Assembly (NCBI GenBank): GCA_030267565.1
Contig: BRXU01000002.1
Coordinates: 4,401,501-4,465,500, forward strand
DNA from: Pleodorina starrii
Lineage: Eukaryota > Chlorophyta > Chlorophyceae > Chlamydomonadales > Volvocaceae
Length of the DNA: 64,000 nt
Direction of reading: 5' to 3'
Shown: positions 12,031 to 24,800 of the stretch, one piece after another
Position numbering within the stretch: the stretch's first letter is position 1
Layout of the letters: each line of letters starts with the position of its first letter
The notes under the pieces: generated by a model
The model's input: the letters and a program-made list of their open reading frames with translations, nothing else
What the model was told of the DNA's origin: nothing
Database searches by the model: none
Translations under genes and position numbers: made by a program

Positions 12031-12996
12031 CGTCCACCGATTGAGCCGTTTAACAGTTCGTTCAGGGGCCCATCCCAAAAGGATCAGCGGTAGGTGCACA
12101 CCTTACCACCCTGCCACTGCTGCGGCACCCCCGCTACCAAGGGAAGCGAAGCTCGAAGACACAACTGCTCGCGGGGGGCTGATGGATTCGGCGGCCATGT
12201 ATGTCGTCAATCGCGCTGATTTGCTGATAATGTCAGATTAGCTGGCAGCGGTCTGTTGCTTGATTGGGGGGTGCAGCGTTAGTTGCGGTAACGGTTGAGT
12301 GCCGTACGGGTCTATCTGCGGATCACTGATGCGTTTTCCGGTCTTTGGTTGGCCGGAACAAAGGAGAACAAACGGATCGATGGACTTTCGATGTCGCGTT
12401 AGTTGATCGTCTAGTAGTTCGGGGACATTCATCAGGATTTGGTTTCGGTGCGACATGCGCGATCTTTTGGTTCATCATTCTTAAGGATCGGCTTGCTTGA
12501 CGCTGTCCCAGCACCTCGCGTCACTGTTCTGCTCTGACGGGATCCAGGGGCGGGTGACCGTAGCCTGTTTACCTCGAATGGCTTAGACCCGGAGGTGTTT
12601 ACGGGATGAGCCTGTCTTGTCTGTAACGGAGCTTGCTTCAGTTGCGCCTTACCGATTGTACCGTAGACGGGTGGCCACGCAGGATTATGTATGTTTGGTA
12701 TAGCGACGGAGCAGCGAGCGAGCATGATGCAGCTGGTGGCTGCTGATGGCGTACGTCTTTGGGGGCACGCACCTCGCTAGCTAGGCCTACCTCCAGAGCT
12801 TTCCCGCCGTTAAGTAGTGCAGCTTTATTTGGAGTTGCAGTAAGTCCGTCTACGGTATCTTCCTGTCTCCATTGCGCTCCGTCCTGTCGCTTCCTCCCCC
12901 TCTGCTTTCCCCCCTATACGGTATGTATCGCCATTACATACCGTACATAGCTTTGGTGCTCCGTGTCTGTCAAACCCAGCGAAGCCGGCAATCTGG

Positions 12997-13074
12997 TAAT
13001 CATCATGTCATGACAGCCAGTTAGCCACGCACGCCTAATCATCATGTCATGACAGCCAGTCAGCCACGCACGCC
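12997..13074. repeat. 39-bp tandem duplication
   Basis: TAATCATCATGTCATGACAG and the following 19 bases occur twice back to back (12997-13035, 13036-13074) with a single T/C difference. Confidence 0.9.
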
Positions 13075-15170
13075 CCACCACCACCGCCGACGGCGGGTAA
13101 CGACACATTGTGCTCTCCTCTACAGGCGGCCTCTACCTACCGCGACAAGTATACGGGCTGCGGGGGCAGATCCTGAAACATCCGCCTGCGTGCCCTACCA
13201 CGCAGACACGCGATTCCCTAATCCCCTCAGGTGGGATTCCTATAGATCAGCTGTTGGGCCCCAAGCATGCACCCGGAGAAAGCGATGACGGGTCCCGCCC
13301 GCGGTGCTGTTGCTGCTGCAAGCGGCTCTCTTACACCCATCGTGCGTGACTGAAAGCGCAAATGGAATCAGTGATGGTATTTTATTTTCATGATATGGAA
13401 CGGGAAGCCTTGAGAAGGATAACTTGAGATTCTCATGTATGATTCTCATGTAACTCATTATGCAACTCGTTTAAGGTTTTGGCCTATATATTCTCACTAA
13501 CTACCACGTCATTTGACAAATTTGTTATTAAGTTTCCTTATGGTGTGTAGACAATGATGTTTTGGTTTCAAGGGGCAATGGAGCGCGGACCAAGCAACGA
13601 ACAGGGCGCGATTGCTTGGTCCGCGGCACGCTATTGGGCCATTAATGGCCCATGAGTCACCCACACTCCATCCTGCGTACACGATGGTAACCATTGGCAA
13701 AGGGAAGGGGCCAACAGCCGTCCAGAAAAGCGTCATGCATACGGGTAGGTACGCCCAATATGATACACCCCGTATTCTGATACAAGAATTTATTTGTCGT
13801 GATGCTGCATTCACAAATTTACAAATAATTATGCAAGACGTACAATTGTACGATTTACATGCAGTGATTTTTCATGCGCGGAATCGCCAAGCATGTGCCA
13901 TCTACAGCGACAGCGTTGTTTTAGCCTTCCACTTGTTGCCACCCAGCCAGCCAGCCACCCACCCACCCAGCCACCCACGCACCCAGCCACCCACCCACCC
14001 ACCCACGCACCCACCCATCCACCCAGGATGCCTATATGATATTTCTATGGGTAGGATGCAGGAGGAGGGGTGTTCCCGGCAACTGAACCGCCTTTCCGTA
14101 CGGAGTTCCTATGCGTGCGTATCACAATAGGGTACCTGTATCACAATAGGGTGCAAGTACCCAACCCCGTTTCCCGTGGGCTAATTCCTGCTAATGTTCA
14201 AACTGTTAGCTGAGACGCGGGCGAGGTACAACTTAACACATATGTGGACACCTCTGAATTTTTTCGGCATTTGTCGTGCGCTGTAACATATTGTTATGTC
14301 GGTTCAAAGACTAACTGTATCATATTGGGCGCACCTACCCGTACGTCAAAATGCGACATTCAACAACAAATAATAATCCTCCTCTCTGCAGCCCCTGGCA
14401 GCCCTGAAGGTAAGAATACCAGTTGTCAAGTCCACGGGAGCACTAGTAATCCAGCGAGACCATCATCACTCGGCCGCGTACGCTGCATGCCTAATATATA
14501 AATAAACCGAGTCGAAACTTAAGGGGTCGCACCGTCGAGCGACAGGCCACGCACGCCTCCCTAGCCATGCCGCAATAACGAATCCGCGTGCAGCAGCCTG
14601 CTGCCCACATATATTATATAAATAGAAGGGAGCGAGGCAGGTGCATTCAATCAAAGACGACAAGCTGAGATTCCAGCTGCGGCGGCAACGAACGAAACTG
14701 TGAATTGGGGATTTCCACCGTCTGCCTTTCCGAATGAACATCACCAGAGTGGTGGTGAGGCGGAGCCCTGCCTCACGGCGGGCTATATCTGGGCTTTCTT
14801 TATCTTTGTCAGGTTATGCTCGTAATGCAAGTAACGGAAGTGACATTATTAACGAACAGCAGAAGGTCGAAGGGCGGGTCAAAGGGTCATCACGACACTG
14901 CAAGCAATCAAGACCAATAAGCGAGCAAGCGGCCGATCGGTCGCATGCCAGAAATAAAGCGGCGCTCGAAAGTAAATTCCTGCAGCGGTTGTCATACGGA
15001 AACAAAAATGCTTATTTGCGACATGAGATGTGACACACGGAGGCGTAACTGTGATGAAACGAAGACGTAACGTAACCAGACGTAACCTGCATGAAACGGA
15101 AAAGTAACAGCGGCAGCAAGGTGCAAATACAAGGTAAGAAACCGTCATGATGTGAATAATGGCAGCTTTA

Positions 15171-15213
15171 AATGTGAAGAAACGTGAAGAAACGTGAAGA
15201 AACGTGAAGAAAC
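15171..15213. repeat. 10-bp minisatellite AACGTGAAGA
   Basis: About four consecutive units of AACGTGAAGA, the first with T for C. Confidence 0.85.
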
Positions 15214-15395
15214 CGGCAATGCCATGCATGCATGCATGGTAGTTAGGTGGATGGGCCTGGATATACCATTTGGCGAGCGAGGTATTACTGGCACGCGACG
15301 GACATCAAAATGCAGCTGTCCGAGGTTGAGCAACCTTATGCATCAGGCGGCACTACTGTATCCATCCGAGCTGATCAAAAAAAAAATTTATTCCG

Positions 15396-15433
15396 CCGTC
15401 TTTGAGTTTCTCAACCAAGAAACTCAACGACGG
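15396..15433. other. Hairpin with 16-bp arms
   Basis: CCGTCTTTGAGTTTCT and AGAAACTCAACGACGG pair with one mismatch across a 6-base loop. An A-run lies just upstream at about 15376. No RNA family is recognised. Confidence 0.55.
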
Positions 15434-16355
15434 TGGACGGAATATAATCCTATTGATCAACGAACCGTGCCCGCCGATAACCCAAATAATGCTTAACCGA
15501 CGTCAGGTAGGTGTAATAAGGCCCCAGCAACCCAAGCTCGCCTGACGCCTTTAATGTCCGCCATATTCGCAAGTTAAAATAAGCATATGGATGTTTTAAA
15601 CGTTATGAGTACACGCAAAGGGGCCTCGACTTTGCGCTGCGCTTATATATACGTAGCTCTACCCCTTCCATCTATCTACTGTCAGGCAACGCGTCGTAGA
15701 ACTGCAGGCCTGCGTGGAATAATGAGCACAAGTGCAGCTTTATTGGTGGCACAGAACGTAGCGGAATTTACTTTGACAGAAACCCGGCAAAACAGGAATA
15801 GGAAGTAAGGCGCGCGAGCTACCGAGCGCGCGATATCAGGCAACCCGCCGCATGACAACCTGATGATCGCCGAAAAGAAAATGAAAAATCTAACGACACC
15901 AATTTCCCTTGCCAAACTTTAACTTGCCATACATTATTTCTAATTACACACGCGAAAGGTAGGAAACGCTCCAGTGGTGTCTATTGCCCGTATGTATGTA
16001 CGCGTCGCGCTTCGTCCGGAATCTGTTACGTTCAGTCCAAACGGCCAGATAGGGGCTTCCCATTTGCCATGGCGCCAGCCAGGTTACGAAGCGCAGCAGC
16101 CCCGCCTGGGGGTCTTTAAGGCAATTCAAACAATATGTATCCTCGGTCGTGAAACCGAGACGCCCGTATGTATGTAGCCGTCCGTACGTACTGACAGCCC
16201 GCCGGCAAGCAAGCAAGCAGAGTACGAGCAAGCGCACGGCGGAATCATCAATTTAAATAGTGCAATAATTAGCTTCCTGTCCGTACATTCATCTTCTGTC
16301 CATTGAATAATCTGTACATGTTTCGTGTGCCGATCGAAGCGGCACGAGGCGGGCG

Positions 16356-16381
16356 GTGTCTCCACGGGGGTGACCGTCAGG
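16356..16381 (+). promoter_or_regulatory. Conserved upstream block of gene A (copy 1)
   Basis: This 26-bp segment begins GTGTCTCCACG and ends CCGTCAGG. It matches 40298-40323 upstream of gene B at 23 of 26 positions. It lies 398 bp before the ATG of gene A (342 bp in gene B). A looser match, TTTAAAA...CGCAA, follows in both at about 16443 and 40379. It is a candidate shared control element or core-promoter region; no transcription start can be read from sequence alone. Confidence 0.45.
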
Positions 16382-16753
16382 GGCAACTAGTCACCCGCCG
16401 GCGGTATGTCGTACCCGAATTATGCGATACGCAGTCGGATACTTTAAAAACACCGCAACTAACGCGTTTCTTACACAAGCGGGTTCCCACCACACGGCAT
16501 TTGCAAGGGGCGGTATTAGTTCGTTCGTCCGCGACGGCGCGCGCACCTACCATCAGCCGCTGCTGCTGATCCGAATAGCGTGATACATAAACAAACAGGT
16601 ATAACCGCCTGCGCCTGGTGCGTGGTTTCGTCAAAGTAGTTGAGTCCTGTTGAGTCCGTCGGCTCAATTGGTCGTTGGCCCTCCTCCGCTGAAGCCGTCT
16701 TCATTGAATCACTGCACGGAGCTCATCATTACGTAGCACTGAAACATACAGAG

Positions 16754-18797
16754 ATGGCGCGCCTGGGAGCCCGTCGTCTCCTCCTGGGCCAGATGCCGCT
16801 CCTGCTGCTGGTGCTGGCCGCTGCCTCCGGGATGCGTGCCGCTGAGGTACGCCATCACTCGTAACATGTAACATTATTTGCTTAGTTGAAGGTCGTTTAT
16901 AATTTGTGCGCCTCCATCCTTTTGCCCTGGCTCGGTTCACCAACTCGCTCGTTACGTTGTTACCTTCCTTCCTGCCAGCAGCCAACCTTTTCGGGATCGA
17001 TAAGCCGCTGCGATTGCTTGACATACATACACGGATGTATTAAGTGTCACAGAAAGAAAGAAACTGCATGCTTCGTGGCACTGCATGCTGCAGCCATACA
17101 CGCACGCACGCACGCAGAGGGAGTATGAGAGATTTCGCGAGCTCTCTTCACGCACTTCAAGGCAATTAACTCACTACTCGTGCGCCAATACACCCGCTTG
17201 TCCATGTCCCTGCCCTACATACACGCACCCTTGCTTGCAATGTCGTTCAGGCCGCTCGTAAGAAGTCATCACCCCCGCCCGCCTCCCCGCCTCCGCCTCC
17301 TCCGCCTCCGCCACCGCCGTTAGGTCAGTTTCGCTACGCTACGTACGCGTGTGTCCATGTTTGCTCTTTTGCCCAGCTACGCATTTTCACGTCAGTAAAG
17401 CGCCCGTAACTAACACAGCGCCCTTTTAGCTGCGTCCTAGGTTGGTTGGTTATGCGTGGGGCACGCAGTTGGTCTGCGCACCCGCCCGCCCGGAAGTTCC
17501 CCTCATCATTCCCCACGCAGACACGCGTGTAGCTACTGGACAGTGTTAAATATATAACGGACAGAACAAGTCCTGTCCGTATATATATACTGTGTGCGAA
17601 CAAAAGCGCCGCCCTAGCTAGCGCAGACATTCGCTGCAAGCGTCAGCCACATCATCCCGCATCGATAACGCATGCACGTGGCCCCCCCGCCCGCTTTTTT
17701 GGATGGCGATTTGCGCCCTTATTACGTACTTGATTGCAGACGATCCGCCATTGCCTGCTGAGGCAAAAGAGGTGGACATCGAGCAGTTCCCACCTGAATC
17801 GAAGGCGCCGCCGTCGGAGACAACGCTGGAGGCAGCAGGCAGGTTCGGTTGATCCGCGCGCCATTGAGTACTTCTGCAGCTAAGCCCCCTAGCTACCTAC
17901 TTGGCACGAAGCAAAGTATGCATATCTTACATGTCGTTACGACCGATTACTATTCGATCGAGTAGTGTTTCGATATATATCACTGGAGTATATATGCGAT
18001 ATGGCGGCTGCGAGTCCGTCCATCCGAGCGAGCGACGTGCATGCATGGCACACATCAGATAAATCCGTGAATGTATGTCTTCACTTTTTCGGCGCATGAA
18101 ACATTCACAGTGTAAACTCCGTTGCATTGCATTATTCTCCTGTCACATCAGCATGCCGCAGCTGCGCGCGCGCTCCATAAATATCGGCGCATGTCGATCG
18201 CTCCGCGCGCGCGCGGAAGCATGTATACGAACGAAACCATAGCCTCTTTCGTTACCATACCTAGCTGCGCGTGCTGGCGCTAGTTATGGTGCATGCTTAA
18301 CTCCTTTATCTTAAGATCTTCCTTGCTTATCCTAGCATCGTACACGGTATGTATATATGCACATGCGTCCGCGTAAGAAGCGACATACAATTTACGCACG
18401 CACTGCGTGCGATGGTCATCATTAGTGGCACCTTAGTTGACACTCGAGTCGGGTATAATTTAGCTGCTTGTGCGCGTTTATTCGCTTGCACGTGCAGACC
18501 TTACCGCCGGCAACCGCCCACCAGCTGAAGCCGACTCGCCGCCTCCGCCTCCGCCTCCGCCGCCGCCGCCGTCACCGGCGCTCATCAAGCCAGGTCAGTC
18601 CGTAACGCTACATCCGATTGCGTTCGTTTAAAAAATAACGTATGCGTATGTATGCTATTAACTCGTTATTATTTCCTACGTGCTGCCATTATTTGTCGGT
18701 CAAAGTCGCCGAACCAGCCTTGCGAGCGAGCGACGTACGTATGCCGGCAAACGAAAGAACACCATATATATATAGGGTTTATATATATATATATATA

Positions 18798-18829
<32 letters not shown>

Positions 18830-21800
18830 GGTGTTCTTTCGTTTGCCGGCATACGTACGTCGCTCGCTCGCAAGGCTGGTTCGGCGACTTTGACCGACAA
18901 ATAATGGCAGCACGTAGGAAATAATAACGAGTTAATAGCATATATATATATATATATGCTATTATATATATTATATATATATATATATATAATAGCATAT
19001 ATATATATATGCTATTATATATATATATATATATATATAATGTGCGGCGTAATAATAATGCAATGTATACACTGCTGTATGTATGAATGTATGTAGTGCA
19101 CGCGCTGTTGCAGCAGCTTTATACGTAATTACGTGCTCGCTCACCTGTTGCGTTCGTTACCTGTACGTATGTATGTCTGGTCTTAATTGTGCACGGCTGC
19201 AGAGCTCGCCGCGGCCGCACTGGCTCCTCAGTACTACATTGGTTTTGGCAACTGCCCCAGAAAGATGCAAGACCAGTCGTACGGCAACTGGGAGATGTAC
19301 CGCCCATTTGCTCAGCAGCCAGGCAGCCTCACCCTCTTCCTGGACACCCGCCTCGCGCGCCACGTGGCCAACGCCGCTGGGTCTGTCAAGCCATTGGACT
19401 TCCCCATCACGAACTTGTTCTTCGCCTTCTTTAACACTGCAGCTGTGCAGAAGTACGCCGAGCTGATGGCAACCAAGACCACCTCTATGGAGGCGTCTTC
19501 GTGGTACCGGGTCCACGTGAACGGGGTACAGCAGGGCTCCGTCATGGACATGAAGAATGTGCTGACGCCGCTCAACTTTGCCCCGTCCTCCAACTTCAGC
19601 CTCAAGATAACTCTGAACAGGGGCGCCATAGTGCCGGCATATGACGCCTTCAACATCACCATCTCGAAGAACTGCAGAACCCCATCTTTGTGCGCGACCA
19701 TTCCAGACCCCGCAATCGCGTTCGGATCACCCCTGAGCCATGTGGTATATTCTCTTTGGAGCGTCAACCAGCTGCTCAGCATTGACGGCGCAGCTCCCAG
19801 GGCCGACGCCTGGTGCCCAGTGAAGTCGGCGATTAACGGAAATTGTAGGTGTTTCCGTCGTTATTGCGTGCTAGTTGTGCGTCTTGCTTTCGCTTCCCGA
19901 CAACAATCTGTGCCAGTACGTACCTACCTGAATGAATATGCGAATACATGCCGTTCACCAGCAGTTATCGCAAAGGTCTTTAGACTTCTACGTACCCGCC
20001 GTCCCACCATCCATGCATGGGCCTAGCGAGCCGCTCCGTCCACGCGTAAGTACACTGTCTATCTGTATGACCGTTAATCCGCATCTATCTGCTGACTGCT
20101 GATGATGAATCCCTGCTGTCTCGTTGACGCGCCGCTGCCTCCGTGCATTGCAGTGCCGCAGGTATTGGACCCGGTGTTCATCACTGCAGCTAAGGCGACG
20201 ACGCAACCTCAGTACTACATTGGCTTTGGCAGTTGCCCCAAGAAGATGCAAAACCAGTCGTACGGCAACTGGAAGATGTACCGCCCACCAGCTCAGCAGC
20301 CAGGCAGCCTCACCCTCTACCTGGACACCCTCAACACACGCCACATGGCCGACGCCACCGGAACGGTCTCGCCGCTTGACTTTCCAATCGGGAACATGTA
20401 CTTCGGATACTTCGACACTGCAGCTGTGCAGAAGTACGGCGAGCTGATTGCGAACAAGAACGCCTACAAGGAGGCATCTTCGTGGTACCGGGTCCTCGTG
20501 AACGGCGTACAGCAGGGCTCCGTCGCTGACATGAAGAATGCGCTATCTCCGCTCAACATTGCCCCGTCCGCCAATTTCAGCCTCAAGATATCGCTCAACA
20601 AGGGCGCCATATTTCCTTCGACCAACCTTTTCAAAATAGTCATCTCGAAGAACTGCAAAAACGAGTCCGCGTGCGCCGCCATTCCGGACCCCGCAGTCGC
20701 GTTCGGGTCGCCCCAGGGCCATGTGGTCTACTCCCTGTGGACCGTTGAACAGAGCATGACCATCAACGGCAAGACCTTCGCAAATCACGCCTGGTGCCCA
20801 GTGCAGTCGGCGCTGAACGAGGACGGTGGGTGCGCGCACCGTTTCTTTTAGATAGGATGGATGGATGAAGAATGCAAATGTAGCCGCCTGGGAATAAACA
20901 TCCTACCGCCATGTGCCGCCGTGTGCGTTGATCCGCGTAGAAGTAGCGAGGTTAGATAGGAGCGAAAGCTGTTATTAAGTAGCATACAGCTTCTCCAGTC
21001 CTGCTCAACCCTAGCATTTCGGACTTGGTGCGTGTTAGGTTGGTGCATCAGGGGTGAATACGTATGTTTGCTGTGCACGTCTGCAAGAGCCTCTGAATGG
21101 TGTCCACGCATGTATATATGTATGGCAACGCGCACATACATCGAACGATAGATGGAGGACAATAATGTGCACATAATACGGATATATATAGAGGGTATAT
21201 TCATATATACACGGAATTTTATAACAATTCCAGGCTTCTAATTATTTACCGCTTGAACGAAATATATAAAACTCGCTCACTTACACAAAAAAATTAAACT
21301 GTGAAACGTTGCCCGTTAGTAACGAATTTGGGTCCGCCTCACCTCATAATCTACGTACCTCTGCATCGCACCCTACCCTCTTGCTGCACGTTGCGCAGTT
21401 CCACTTCCCCTTGCAAAGGCAGAGACGACGCAACCCCAGTACTACATTGGCTTTGGCAGTTGCCCCAGGAAGATGCAAAACCAGTCGTACGGCAACTGGA
21501 AGATGTACCGCCCACCAGCTCAGCAGCCAGGCAGCCTCACCCTCTACCTGGACACCCTCAACACACGCCACATGGCCGACGCCACCGGAACGGTCTCGCC
21601 GCTTGACTTTCCAATCGGGAACATGTACTTCGGATACTTCGACACTGCAGCTGTGCAGAAGTACGGCGAGCTGATTGCGAACAAGAACGCCTACAAGGAG
21701 GCATCTTCGTGGTACCGGGTCGTCGTGAACGGCGTACAGCAGGGCTCCGTCGCTGACATGAAGAATGCGCTATCTCCGCTCAACATTGCCCCGTCCGCCA

Positions 21801-24800
21801 ATTTTAGCCTCAAGATATCACTGAACAAGGGCGCCATCTTTCCTTCGACCAACCTTTTCAAAATAGTCATCTCGAAGAACTGCAAAAACGAGTCCGCGTG
21901 CGCCGCCATTCCGGACCCCGCAGTCGCGTTCGGGTCGCCCCAGGGCCATGTGGTCTACTCCCTGTGGACCGTTGAACAGAGCATGACCATCAACGGCAAG
22001 ACCTTCGCAAATCACGCCTGGTGCCCAGTGCAGTCGGCGCTGAACGAGGACGGTGGGTGCGCGCACCGTTTCTTTTAGATAGGATGGATGGATGAAGAAT
22101 GCAAATGTAGCCGCCTGGGAATAAACATCCTACCGCCATGTGCCGCCGTGTGCGTTGATCCGCGTAGAAGTAGCGAGGTTAGATAGGAGCGAAAGCTGTT
22201 ATTAAGTAGCATACAGCTTCTCCAGTCCTGCTCAACCCTAGCATTTCGGACTTGGTGCGTGTTAGGTTGGTGCATCAGGGGTGAATACGTATGTTTGCTG
22301 TGCACGTCTGCAAGAGCCTCTGAATGGTGTCCACGCATGTATATATGTACGGCAACGCGCACATACATCGAACGATAGATGGAGGACAATAATGTGCACA
22401 TAATACGGATATATATAGAGGGTATATTCATATATACACGGAATTTTATAACAATTCCAGGCTTCTAATTATTTACCGCTTGAACGAAATATATAAAACT
22501 CGCTCACTTACACAAAAAAATTAAACTGTGAAACGTTGCCCGTTAGTAACGAATTTGGGTCCGCCTCACCTCATAATCTACGTACCTCTGCATCGCACCC
22601 TACCCTCTTGCTGCACGTTGCGCAGTTCCACTTCCCCTTGCAAAGGCAGAGACGACGCAACCCCAGTACTACATTGGCTTTGGCAGTTGCCCCAGGAAGA
22701 TGCAAAACCAGTCGTACGGCAACTGGAAGATGTACCGCCCACCAGCTCAGCAGCCAGGCAGCCTCACCCTCTACCTGGACACCCTCAACACACGCCACAT
22801 GGCCGACGCCACCGGAACGGTCTCGCCGCTTGACTTTCCAATCGGGAACATGTACTTCGGATACTTCGACACTGCAGCTGTGCAGAAGTACGGCGAGCTG
22901 ATTGCGAACAAGAACGCCTACAAGGAGGCATCTTCGTGGTACCGGGTCGTCGTGAACGGCGTACAGCAGGGCTCCGTCGCTGACATGAAGAATGCGCTAT
23001 CTCCGCTCAACATTGCCCCGTCCGCCAATTTTAGCCTCAAGATATCACTGAACAAGGGCGCCATCTTTCCTTCGACCAACCTTTTCAAAATAGTCATCTC
23101 GAAGAACTGCAAAAACGAGTCCGCGTGCGCCGCCATTCCGGACCCCGCAGTCGCGTTCGGGTCGCCCCAGGGCCATGTGGTCTACTCCCTGTGGACCGTT
23201 GAACAGAGCATGACCATCAACGGCAAGACCTTCGCAAATCACGCCTGGTGCCCAGTGCAGTCGGCGCTGAACGAGGACGGTGGGTGCGCGCACCGTTTCT
23301 TTTAGATAGGATGGATGGATGAAGAATGCAAATGTAGCCGCCTGGGAATAAACATCCTACCGCCATGTGCCGCCGTGTGCGTTGATCCGCGTAGAAGTAG
23401 CGAGGTTAGATAGGAGCGAAAGCTGTTATTAAGTAGCATACAGCTTCTCCAGTCCTGCTCAACCCTAGCATTTCGGACTTGGTGCGTGTTAGGTTGGTGC
23501 ATCAGGGGTGAATACGTATGTTTGCTGTGCACGTCTGCAAGAGCCTCTGAATGGTGTCCACGCATGTATATATGTATGGCAACGCGCACATACATCGAAC
23601 GATAGATGGAGGACAATAATGTGCACATAATACGGATATATATAGAGGGTATATTCATATATACACGGAATTTTATAACAATTCCAGGCTTCTAATTATT
23701 TACCGCTTGAACGAAATATATAAAACTCGCTCACTTACACAAAAAAATTAAACTGTGAAACGTTGCCCGTTAGTAACGAATTTGGGTCCGCCTCACCTCA
23801 TAATCTACGTACCTCTGCATCGCACCCTACCCTCTTGCTGCACGTTGCGCAGTTCCACTTCCCCTTGCAAAGGCAGAGACGACGCAACCCCAGTACTACA
23901 TTGGCTTTGGCAGTTGCCCCAGGAAGATGCAAAACCAGTCGTACGGCAACTGGAAGATGTACCGCCCACCAGCTCAGCAGCCAGGCAGCCTCACCCTCTA
24001 CCTGGACACCCTCAACACACGCCACATGGCCGACGCCACCGGAACGGTCTCGCCGCTTGACTTTCCAATCGGGAACATGTACTTCGGATACTTCGACACT
24101 GCAGCTGTGCAGAAGTACGGCGAGCTGATTGCGAACAAGAACGCCTACAAGGAGGCATCTTCGTGGTACCGGGTCCTCGTGAACGGCGTACAGCAGGGCT
24201 CCGTCGCTGACATGAAGAATGCGCTATCTCCGCTCAACATTGCCCCGTCCGCCAATTTCAGCCTCAAGATATCGCTCAACAAGGGCGCCATATTTCCTTC
24301 GACCAACCTTTTCAAAATAGTCATCTCGAAGAACTGCAAAAACGAGTCCGCGTGCGCCGCCATTCCGGACCCCGCAGTCGCGTTCGGGTCGCCCCAGGGC
24401 CATGTGGTCTACTCCCTGTGGACCGTTGAACAGAGCATGACCATCAACGGCAAGACCTTCGCAAATCACGCCTGGTGCCCAGTGCAGTCGGCGCTGAACG
24501 AGGACGGTGGGTGCGCGCACCGTTTCTTTTAGATAGGATGGATGGATGAAGAATGCAAATGTAGCCGCCTGGGAATAAACATCCTACCGCCATGTGCCGC
24601 CGTGTGCGTTGATCCGCGTAGAAGTAGCGAGGTTAGATAGGAGCGAAAGCTGTTATTAAGTAGCATACAGCTTCTCCAGTCCTGCTCAACCCTAGCATTT
24701 CGGACTTGGTGCGTGTTAGGTTGGTGCATCAGGGGTGAATACGTATGTTTGCTGTGCACGTCTGCAAGAGCCTCTGAATGGTGTCCACGCATGTATATAT

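Larger units (their letters stand above)
12031..16355. other. More AT-rich intergenic DNA without a supportable gene
   Basis: Base composition falls from strongly GC-rich to near balanced across 11.4-12.2 kb. I see a 39-bp duplication (12997-13074), a CCCACC/CAGC-rich tract (13940-14026), a short AACGTGAAGA tract and a 16-bp hairpin. Short frames at 13110-13349 and 14734-15033 have no recognisable domain. The last few hundred bases should contain the promoter of gene A. Confidence 0.5.

Noticed and set aside
11815..12093. Poly-Leu membrane-like protein
   Set aside because: It is a GCT/ATT microsatellite translated in one frame.
13110..13349. Exon-like frame with an upstream CTACAG acceptor
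   Set aside because: No partner exons, ends in a Cys run from GCTGCT repeats, no recognisable domain.
14734..15033. 99-codon frame whose start resembles an organelle transit peptide
   Set aside because: Only the first 30 residues look plausible; the rest has no domain and no following exon was found.
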